From Lepus europaeus (Eukaryota; Chordata; Mammalia; Lagomorpha; Leporidae), in NCBI RefSeq assembly GCF_033115175.1, contig NC_084847.1, positions 45,989,905-46,053,904 on the forward strand: a stretch of DNA of 64,000 bases, in the 5' to 3' direction. The translations under genes were made by a program, and so were the position numbers. The notes beneath the pieces are model-generated. The model did no database searches. It was not told the DNA's origin and was given only the letters and a program-made list of their open reading frames with translations. Below are positions 55,978-64,000 of this stretch, one piece after another; the stretch's first letter is position 1; the number at the start of each line of letters is the position of its first letter.

Positions 55978-56025
55978 GTATTTCTTTATTTTCATTCAAG
56001 TGTTGCATGTAACTTTCTTATGTAT

Positions 56026-56429
56026 TGTGGGTAACCTCCTCATCTACATAGCTTGCAGCAATCGGTGGACCACAAGGCCTACGAAAACAGCCAGGTGAAA
56101 CAGATGAAACAGAATGGACTCTGCATAAACAACTAGGAAGAACCAGGTGAAATAGATGAAGTTGAGGCAGGGCAGACTCTGCATAAACAACTAGGAAGAA
56201 CCAGGTGAAACAGATGAACTTTCGACCTGAGGCTATACGTGCCCTTTCATCTGATTGGACGATATCAGCATAAAGGGACATTGGGATCTGGGTGGGTGGG
56301 CGCGGCTGCCCCTTCTCTTTTCTTCTCTCCCCACTTTCCTTCTGCCCCCACAAGTAAAAGTTCCTTGAGAACCGATGAACAGTGACCGTGTTGTGACTGC
56401 GTTGGACCCTTGCTGGCGAGGGTCCGACA
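56026..56429 (+). mobile_element. Solo LTR of an endogenous retrovirus
   Basis: The 404-bp unit starts TGTGGG and ends CCGACA, flanked by 6-bp near-matching repeats (ATGTAT at 56020, GTGTAT at 56430). U3-like sequence holds tandem repeats, a reversed CCAAT box (ATTGG at 56254) and a TATA-like GCATAAAGG at 56269. A pyrimidine run and a possible AGTAAA poly-A signal follow. No internal retroviral genes adjoin it, so it is a solo LTR. The class cannot be assigned here. It has the same orientation as TYW1, in its intron 9. Confidence 0.7.
56091..56218 (+). repeat. Tandem repeats in LTR U3
   Basis: A 43-bp block beginning ACTCTGCATAAACAACTAGG occurs at 56118-56160 and 56176-56218 with one mismatch (period 58). 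Its last 18 bp (CCAGGTGAAACAGATGAA) occurs a third time at 56091-56108. Repeated U3 enhancer blocks are common in retroviral LTRs. Confidence 0.85.
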
Positions 56430-56439
56430 GTGTATAATC

Positions 56440-57280
56440 AATAATTTTACTATGAATTTTTAAATGAGTTCAACATATTTTGAACCCATATGAACTCCAA
56501 TTAAGATACAAATTAATTTTCTCACCTCAGCAAATTTAATGGCACTCATTTATGTTTGCTATCTCCTACCCTCACCCTCAAGCAAACAGTGTTCTAACTG
56601 CTGTTGCTATTATTTGGTTTTGGCTTTCTAGACTTTCATGTGAGTTGAAGCATATAATCTTTAGTCATTGTGATTTTTGGAAGTCCAGTATAATGTTTCT
56701 GAGCTACATTCATGCTATAGCACTTATCATCAGTTCATTCACTTTTATTGCTCAGTAGTATTCTGTTGCATGAATATACGTGTTTTCTGTTCTGTGCATA
56801 GACATCTGGTCTGTTTTCAGTTTTGTCTGTTGTGAGCAAAATCTCTAGCAACATTGTTCCACAAAAGCTTGTGTCAGTATTTATATATATGCCCATTTTC
56901 CCAGAAGGATCACCGCGACCTGATATTTTCAATCACTTGAGGAATGTTCCCAGTTTGCATAGTGAGGGTACCACTGGACATTCTCAGCAGCAGTGCATGA
57001 GGGTTTCAGTGTCTCTGCACCCAAACAACATTTGTTGGTTACAGCATAGTGACTGTGAAGTGACATTCATAGATGCGTTGGCTTTCCTGATGACCGGTGA
57101 TGCTGAACATCTTTTTTATTTGTTTAATGGATGTTTGTATATCTTCTTGGGAGAAAAGTCTCTTTAAGTCATTTGGCAATCTTAACTTTGGGTTATTTAT
57201 CGTGTGGGATTGTCAGAGTTCTTTCTCTGTGGATAATAATAGTTCTTTATCACATGTACGATTTGCTTCTCCTGCCACTG
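56440..57280 (-). mobile_element. Antisense L1 3'UTR/ORF2-end fragment
   Basis: The stretch contains degraded L1 antisense phrases: TTGCTCAGTAGTATTCTGTT, AGACATCTGGTCTGTTTTCA, GTATATCTTCTTGGGAGAAA and TTATCACATGTACGATTTGC, in the expected 3'-to-5' order. It adjoins the solo LTR on its left. Confidence 0.65.
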
Positions 57281-58945
57281 TTGGTGGCTGTGTCCCCAGG
57301 GACTGTGTTATTGCAGGCCGACTGCACTCAGCTCCTAATGATCAGGCCCTCCAGTCCTGTCTTGCAGATCTTTTTCCTACCTGTCCTGTCCTGGGTCAGG
57401 TTCCCCATGCAGAACTGTTCTCAGCCTCATCGCCGTTATTGATTAGTTCAAATCTGACATTTCTAAATAACCTTTCTTCTTTCAGTCATGCTTAATTTTT
57501 TATATCCTTCTTTCCTGTTCTTAAACATTTCTACCCTAGCTTCTTGCTACTGTTTCCTGCTAACGTTCCATTTCTGTATGCCCCTTCCAATGTGATTCTG
57601 GCCTCTCCTTTGACCAGCCTTTTCTGTTGTGCCCTCTGTAACTTTACAGAAAACACCCCTCTATCCTTGTCTTTCTACCTAATGCCCCTGCCCATCTTGC
57701 CATTTGCTTGTTATATCAGTGAAATCAGTGGGCCTCCCAAAAAGAGAATCCAATTCTAGCCCCTAAAGTTGTCAGAGTATTGAGCAATCTCAGTATATCT
57801 CTGTGCAGCCTTTTAATGCCAGCTGCTCCGCAGACTTCCCGTTCCTTGTTTCCCCCTTGCTCTTCTGCCCTCATCCTAAGGAGCAGTAATATTCCAGCAG
57901 TTGACACTGCTGGCTCTTGGTGTTGTTCCATCTACTCTTGGTAATGTGCTAAGTAAGCCCTATTATATTTTCATTTATTTTTTAATGCTTCTCATATCTC
58001 AGATTCCTTTTTTCCAGTCCACTGATTTTTCAGTATTAGCAGACCCAGTGCCTTCTGTTTATAGCCATTATTTTATAACATTTCTTTTACTATTGCTAAA
58101 TTAAGTTTAGATGCAATTTAATATCACAAGCATTGTTTTTTAAAATCAGTGTTTTGCTCAAGCTATAATATAACGAGAGAAAAGGAAAGGACCTTATATT
58201 AAACATTATGTATTTGTGTATGGAGATGCTCTGACACTGTTGCATTGGAAGGTATAAGGAAGTAATTATCTGCTTGCACCTGTTACAGTGGAGAAATTTA
58301 GATTTAGGAGAAATAAAAAAAACTGCACATTATCTCTTACAAGAAGTAACAAGAAGCTAGGCTCACTTACATATGATAAGACAAGGATGGAAACAGCTTT
58401 AGTTAAAGTAGGGCTAACAGACCAAAGAATGATCTCACAATGGAGAAAATAAGAAAGTAGTATATTGGCAAAAGAAGCCCGAGTCTCCTTTATGTCGAAT
58501 CTGAACAGTTTTCCGCATTGTGACTTGGTAGAGATGGAACACCACCAAAAATACATTTCCTGTTTTGAAATCTCACATCGTGTTGAGACCTACATCCTGT
58601 CTCCAATTTGTGAGCCGACTGTGGAGTCTGCATCCCTTAGGCAGCAGTGGGGATAGAGGATAGATAGGAAACAAATGGCAGTACAAGGGGATGAGAGATG
58701 TCTGGTGACTGTTTCAGAGTAACATTTTAAAATGACAGGTAACCTTGAAATAAACGATTTCTGCATGTCATTATTACAAGATAGATTTTTTTCATCAGTG
58801 TGCTGGCTATAAAAGTTAACAATATATACAAGAGTAATAATAACTTTTGAAGCAGCATTCTTGTGCTCAGCTTCTCTGACATTAGCCAGATTAATCTTTG
58901 AAGTACAGACCATGTCTCCCTGCTCCTTCTCAGAAGCCTACGTGG
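57281..58945 (+). other. TYW1 intron 9: nothing recognised
   Basis: Long CSINE-free intron. Pyrimidine-rich text at 57400-57700 may be old L2 but was not placed. Confidence 0.45.
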
Positions 58946-58949
58946 CTCC

Positions 58950-58958
<9 letters not shown>

Positions 58959-58985
<27 letters not shown>

Positions 58986-59320
58986 TTTTTTTATTTTTGA
59001 CAGGCAGAGTGGACAGTGAGAGAGAGACAGAGAGAAAGGTCTTGCTTTTCCGTTGATACACCCTCCAATGGCCGCTGCAGCCGGTGCACTGCGGCCAGCG
59101 CATCACGCTGATCCGAAGCCAGGAGCCAGGTGCTTCCTCCTGGTCTCCCACAGGGTGCAGGGCCCAAGCACTTGGGCCATCCTCCACTGCTTTCCTGGGC
59201 CATAGCAGAGAGCTGGCCTGGAAGAGGGGCAACCGGGACAGAATCCGGCGCCCCAACCGGGATTAGAACCCAGTGTGCTGGCGCCGCAGGCGGAGGATTA
59301 GCCTATTGAGCCACGGCGCC
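58959..59320 (-). mobile_element. CSINE, young, 13-bp target duplication
   Basis: CTCCCCCTTGCTT at 58946-58958 and 59321-59333. End GAGCCACGGCGCC. TYW1 intron 9. Confidence 0.94.
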
Positions 59321-59334
59321 CTCCCCCTTGCTTC

Positions 59335-60080
59335 TTAGTCAGCATATCACTTTGCGTTTGTAATAGGTATTTCAGACTTAATTCAGTCACTAATTCTCCT
59401 CCTAATTCCATTTCCCTCTTAGCTCTTCAAAAATGGCGACTCTGTACTTTCAGTTGCTCAGGCCAAGAACCCAGGAGTCATATTTTTCTTTTCTGTTTTT
59501 TCGTCTCCCAAATTTATTCCATGAGCAAATCTTTTCTCCCAGAATATATCCAGAGTTCACCTACTATACTGCCATTCCTTACCCAAGTCCCTGTGGTTTG
59601 TCCCTGTTGTTGGCTCAGTGGTCTTTGCCCTCCCTGGCTCCACTTTTGTCATTCTCTGGTGTCTTCCCTACCTGGAAGCCAGATGCACCAGATCCTGTCC
59701 TTCCACTCAGAGCCCTCAGAGGTTTCCATCTCAGGCAGACTGAAAGCTGGAGTCCTTACAGTCACCTCCAAGGCCCCGTGTGTTCTGCTCTCTCAGGTTT
59801 CAGCCCAGCCATCCTCACCTTTTTACTCTTCCCTGAACATACCAGGCCCAAGTCCTCCCTGCTTTTTGGTCTCCCTCTGTCTTACAGTTAGGGCTCTGCT
59901 CACAGAGCCCCTATCAGAGAGCATTTCCCTTGACCATCTTATGTAAAATCCCAACCTTCCCTTTATTCCCTTACACCACTTCAGATTTCTCCATAGTATT
60001 TATTTCCATTTGTATCTTTGTTTATTGTTTATCTCCTTTCTTCCCTTGTCATCTCTCATATTCCAACCTAAGAGTATTTG
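59335..60080 (+). mobile_element. L2 fragment, sense
   Basis: CAGGAGTCATATTTTTC, GAGCAAATCTTTTCTCCCAG, AATATATCCAGAGTTCACCT, GAGCCCTCAGAGGTTTCCAT and CTTCCCTGAACATACCAGGC follow L2 3' sequence in sense order, starting just after a CSINE. Confidence 0.65.
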
Positions 60081-60111
60081 TTACTATTTCTAGTACCAAG
60101 AGTAGAATTCT

Positions 60112-60442
60112 TATTTTTTTTTTTAATTTTTTTATTTATTTATTTGACAGGTAGAGTTACAGTGAGAGAGAGAGAGAGAAAGGTCTTCCTTCCATTGATT
60201 CACTCCCCAAATGGCTGCAACGGCCAGAGCTACGCCGACCCGAAGCCAGTAGCCAGGTGCTTCCTCCTGGTCTCCCACGCAGGTGCAGGGCCCAAGCACT
60301 TGGGCCATCCTCCACTGCCTTCCCGGGCCACAGCAGAGAGCTGAACTGGAAGAGGAGCAACCGGGACTAGAACCCAGTGTCCATATGGGATGCTGGCGCC
60401 GCAGGTGGAGGATTAACCAAGTGAGCCACGGCACCGGCCCCC
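60112..60442 (-). mobile_element. CSINE, intermediate, 16-bp target duplication
   Basis: CCAAGAGTAGAATTCT at 60096-60111 and 60443-60458. End GCCACGGCACCGGCCCC. Confidence 0.95.
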
Positions 60443-60539
60443 CCAAGAGTAGAATTCTAACATGTAGTAATCTCTTAGTAAACATTGTGTGGATGACTGG
60501 AATATGCCTTTGAGCCCAAGGAAGATTATACTTAGTATA

Positions 60540-60892
60540 TATTTTTTGTTAAATATTTATTTATTTATTTGAAAGTGAGAGTTACACAGAGAGAGAAGGA
60601 GAGGCAGAGGTCGAGAGAGAGAGAGAGAGAGGTCTTGCTTCTGCTGGTTCACTCACCAGTTGGATGCAACGGCCAGAGCTGCACCAATCCGAAGCCAGGA
60701 GCCAGGAGCTTCTGCTGGGTCTCCCACACGAGTGCAGGGGCCCAAGGACTTGGCTATCTTCTACTGCTTTCCCAGGCCATAGCAGAGAGCTGGATCGGAA
60801 GTGGAGCAGCTGGAACTGGAATTGGCTTCCATATGGGATGCCGTCACTGCAGGTGGCGGCTTTTTCCACTGTGCCACAGTGCCGGCCCCAAT
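60540..60892 (-). mobile_element. CSINE, older type, 12-bp target duplication
   Basis: ATACTTAGTATA at 60528-60539 and 60893-60904. TTTATTTATTTATTTGAAAG start, end CACAGTGCCGGCCCC. Confidence 0.94.
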
Positions 60893-60928
60893 ATACTTAG
60901 TATAGTTTTAATCCACTTGTTGAGCCAG

Positions 60929-61035
60929 CCTGCCTGCCTGCCTGCCTGCCTCCCTCCCTCCCTCCCTCCCTGTCTCCCTGCCTCCCTGCCTCCCTCCTTC
61001 CTTCCCTCCTCCCCTCCCTCCTTCCTTCCTTCCTT
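60929..61035 (+). repeat. (CCTG)5(CCTC)n(CCTT)n compound microsatellite
   Basis: Five CCTG units at 60929-60948, then CCTC units with interruptions, then CCTT units to 61035. Confidence 0.93.
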
Positions 61036-61336
61036 GTCAGAGTGACAGAGAGAGAGAGAGAGAGAGAGAGCACTCTTCCAGCAGCTGACTCACTCCCCAA
61101 AAGGCTACAGCTGCTGGGGCTGAGCCAGGACAACACCAGGAGCTCAGAACTCCACCCTGAGCTCCCACGTGGGTGGCACAGGCCCAGGTAGTTGGGCAGT
61201 CCTCCACTCTTTCCCAGGCACATCAGCAGGGAGGTGGGTAGGAAGTAGTGCAGCCAGGACTCTAACTGGTGCTCTGATAAGGGATACTGGCATCGCAGGC
61301 AGCAGCTTAACCCGCGGTGCCAAAGCTCCTGTCCCT
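60929..61336 (-). mobile_element. CSINE, old, with expanded CCTG/CCTC/CCTT flank
   Basis: The SINE body runs from GTCAGAGTGACAGAG (61036) to GCCAAAGCTCCTGTCCC. The left 107 bp is tetranucleotide repeat. Confidence 0.83.
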
Positions 61337-63031
61337 GGGCTTTATTTTCTGCTTTAACATTCATGCACTGTGTGTTGTAGTTTATCTTGTCTTGAGCAGG
61401 GGAAAGGGATATCTTTTCTCTTGCTGGCTCACTCCCCCAGTTTCATCTTCTCTTCTCCGTTTCAGCTTCCAAGTGACCAAAGTTTATTCAGTCAGGAAAG
61501 CAGAAACAACTCTGGGTGTTGTGGCAAGAACAGATTTAATAAGGTGAATTAAGTAAAAGCTTACAAAACCTTCAAAGGGCCCTGGGGCAGTGACGGTCAG
61601 GCGAACTGCTCCTGCCTGGAGGATATCGAAAATCCTGGACTCCCAGGACCTTGGTTTGATCTTGTTGGCAGAATAAGATGAGTGTGTCTCAGGAGCTTGC
61701 CCGGAAGCCTCTACAAACTTGATGTCTGTTGTATATGCCTGGGTGTTCCAGCCGCAGCCAGAGAGACGTAACGGTTTCTCAGTTTTTGACTCCCAAATGT
61801 TGCATAGGTACCTCTTCTTGGTGGAATCTGAAATACAACTCTTCGATAAAGGAATCTGAGAAATAGGGTATTTGGAATTCCGGCCTCTGCTTAGAAGGGC
61901 AGACAGAGGACCAACTGTTAACAGACAATAGACTCAGCATCTATAGACATTCTTCTACCTGTATTGATGTTTTCACATAATAGCATAAGCAGCACATTTG
62001 TTTCTGCCTAACCTGTTTGTAGCTGTTCCTCCTGTGAGGGAGGCCGTTTTTATTTTTCTCCTTAACAGGGGAGGGTACTCTTTTGAGATCTGCACTTTAA
62101 CTGATTACCACGGAATGATCTGATGTGAAAGAGTTGGAGGAGAGGGAAATAGTAATAAGCATGGTTACATCAGTCCTCATGTTTGCACCTGCTCACCTGG
62201 TCACAGTATTTGTAACTTCCTCCTGCCACTAGGCAGTGAAGTCGTGTTTCCTTGGTGTTCCATCAATACCTGACGTGATGGTGGCTCCTTACCAGCGGGG
62301 CACTCGAGTCTGCCAGTTACAGTAGTGTGGCTCCTCCTGTAATCTTCACTTTTATTACTGTACGTGAGAAAGCTGCGAGACACCAGAGAGATCCCCTTGG
62401 GTTCCAAGACAGCATTCTCCTTGCTTTCATTTTGTGCCAGTAGCTGTGTTTCCCCTTGATAATAAGGATCAGTAGCCCCAGTGGGCTGTGTTGCTGCAGC
62501 ATGGAGACTCTAAGGAGCTGGGGTGGTAGTGTTTACTATCAAGAATCATGGAGGGTCTGTGTTTTACCCAATTTAGAGCTAACAGGTTAGCCTGGCAGAG
62601 GACACAGGACTCATGAGTCAGAGTCAGAGCACTGCTGGCAGTTTGATTTTTATGTGAACATTGGTTCCCTGCCTCCCAAATGCCTGCAGCTGATGGAGGT
62701 AGACCTAGGGGTATGCTGGACACAGAGTAGATTTGTGATACTACTGGGGAACCCTGAGCTTATTAGGAAACCCCCAGTCTTTTAAGAGGGCTGCTCATAA
62801 ATCTGCCCAAGCTTTGGCTGTGAGAGAGGCATTACCTTTACCATTCTGCTGAAGACACAAATCTTCCCTCTGCAATAGAGGAGACATTATGTCTCCCTCG
62901 AACACATAGAACTGTCTAACAGTTGTACACACCTGTTGTGTGTGTGTGTTGTGTCCACACACCTTCCCATGGAATCTGATGGAAGCAGATCTTGAAAACC
63001 AGAGTCAGCAGTCATGAGTGGTGTATCAAGT
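61337..63031 (+). other. TYW1 intron 9: nothing recognised
   Basis: No gene or RNA recognised. 61490-61920 has the moderately GC-rich look of an old LTR or MER element, but I cannot name it. Confidence 0.4.
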
Positions 63032-63317
63032 CCTGGCAGACATTTGGCACGGCAGTTAGGATGCCCCTTGAGACACCTGCATCCTATATTGGAATGCCTA
63101 GGTTTAAGTCTATGCAGTACTCTCAGTTCTAACTTCCTGCCGAGGTACACCCTGGGAGGCAGCAGGTGATGACTCAAGTGCTTCAGTCCCTGCCATTCTA
63201 ATGGGAGACCAGGATTGAGTTCCTGGCTCCTGGTTTGAACCTGACCTAATCCTGGCTGTTGTAGGCTTTTGGGAAGTGGATAGAAGATCTCTGTTTTTTA
63301 TCTTTCAAAAAAAGAAA
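63032..63317 (+). mobile_element. CSINE, old
   Basis: Head TGGCAGACATTTGGCACGGC, GGGAGGCAGCAGGTGATGAC, tail TTTATCTTTCAAAAAAAG. Confidence 0.85.
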
Positions 63318-63479
63318 TTGCCCTGCTCAGAAACTCCAAAATGTTGTTTCTCACAATGGGAGAGTAACTGTTGACTGCTCTCTTTGGAAAGGCTAGTTCT
63401 GCATCCCTCTGAAAGTTGTTACCAGTTTCTTCCTCATAGCACAGATGTTATGCATGTGCTCTATTATGCCTATTGCAGT

Positions 63480-64000
63480 GTATGTGCTGATTCATTTTAA
63501 GCAGTGACCTTGTAATAGTATAGAAATAATATGTGTACATTAAAGTATATGAGAAAATTTAGACAAATAAGGCTAAAAAAGTAATGCATTATCTTTCTAC
63601 CACATGAGACCAGTGCTATTAATATCTCAGCACACAGACTGTATGAGTATGTATGTTTATTTTAACCTGAATGAGAATACTCTGTGTATACTGGTTTGTA
63701 AACTGTTTTCTTCATTCAGTGATCTCCATTTTCCTTTTCAGTACACTTTCATCTAATCCTTAGAACATATTCAGATTTTCTGAATTGACCCCAAATGACC
63801 ATTGTTAGCTAATTTGTCCAACATAATATGTAATGTAGGACCTTGCATTTCATTTGGTTATGTTTATTAAGTCTCTTATGATCAAGTCCAGTCTTCTGTT
63901 TTTAGAAGACCAGGCATAATATCCAGACTTCCAGCAAAAAGCAGAAATCTGTTTGTTTCTTTGTGATGATATGTTTGCTTTAGGGGCATAATTCCTTATC
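63480..64000 (-). mobile_element. Possible antisense L1 3' fragment
   Basis: Text such as GTTTGTAAACTGTTTTCTTC and ACCCCAAATGACCATTGTTA looks like old L1 3'-end sequence, but the match is weak. It runs off the window. Confidence 0.35.

Larger units (their letters stand above)
52312..54655 (-). mobile_element. Antisense L1 remnant including 5' region, with nested insertions
   Basis: Segments 52312-52550, 52735-52943 and 53930-54655 read as antisense L1M text (for example TTTTGCTGGATATAGAATTG, TTCCATTATTTCTTCAAATA and GGACTGTCTCAGCTCC). Between them lie a possible DNA-transposon piece (52550-52735) and a three-deep CSINE nest (52943-53930). The right-hand part resembles old L1 5'UTR sequence; no frame is open. 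Confidence 0.6.

Noticed and set aside
56018..56353. 111-residue minus-strand frame
   Set aside because: It lies within the solo LTR; its repeated peptides mirror the LTR's tandem repeats.
55978..64000. Further TYW1 exons (radical-SAM CxxxCxxC exon)
   Set aside because: I looked for the residues expected after KLCRWTK (a motif with several cysteines) on the plus strand and found none before 64000; the next exon is probably outside the window.

Overview
This is vertebrate nuclear DNA from a lagomorph, most likely the European rabbit (Oryctolagus cuniculus). The evidence is about 70 copies or fragments of the lagomorph-specific tRNA-derived C-repeat (CSINE), together with a rabbit-type L1 3' end and old pan-mammalian repeats (L1M, L2, MIR, MER5A-like). 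No bacterial or phage genes and no CRISPR arrays are present.

Two protein-coding genes lie head to head. On the minus strand, positions 260-2139 hold the first three coding exons of SBDS, the ribosome maturation factor of Shwachman-Diamond syndrome; its last exons lie beyond the left edge. On the plus strand, positions 3324-55977 hold the first nine coding exons of TYW1, the wybutosine-synthesis enzyme: membrane segment, flavodoxin domain, acidic/Cys-rich linker and the lead into the radical-SAM domain. The radical-SAM exons lie beyond the right edge. Every exon boundary was placed on GT/AG sites that keep the reading frame, and reading frame and length agree with what I know of the human proteins. 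The start codons are about 1.2 kb apart and share a CpG-rich region. It carries an inverted pair of NRF1-like sites, a 15-bp ACGT-core palindrome and three evenly built GC-box/CCAAT modules just upstream of TYW1.

The rest is TYW1 intron, mostly transposon strata. From left to right: 3.3-16.9 kb is intron with CSINEs, an L2, MER5A and MIR around exons 2-6. 17-21.2 kb is a large antisense L1 riddled with CSINEs. 21.2-30 kb holds L2, a hAT-type remnant, two near-identical young CSINEs, exon 7 and an ancient LTR-like element. 33.7-34.7 kb is a second LTR-like copy split by an RPS16 processed pseudogene. 37-50 kb has CSINEs inserted into a palindromic MITE family, a 214-nt pure pyrimidine tract, a rabbit L1 3' end, a TA/CA microsatellite and exon 8. 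52-54.6 kb is an antisense L1 with CSINEs nested three deep. A solo ERV LTR sits 48 bp after exon 9 at 56.0-56.4 kb. 56.4-64 kb is L1, L2, CSINEs and unassigned intron.

The two genes are not in one pathway, but both are housekeeping translation factors: SBDS matures the 60S subunit and TYW1 modifies tRNA-Phe. This fits a shared bidirectional promoter. I see no clearly undescribed multi-gene system. The most unusual signals are the three-module promoter, the nested retroposon clusters, the MITE family and the exon-adjacent solo LTR.
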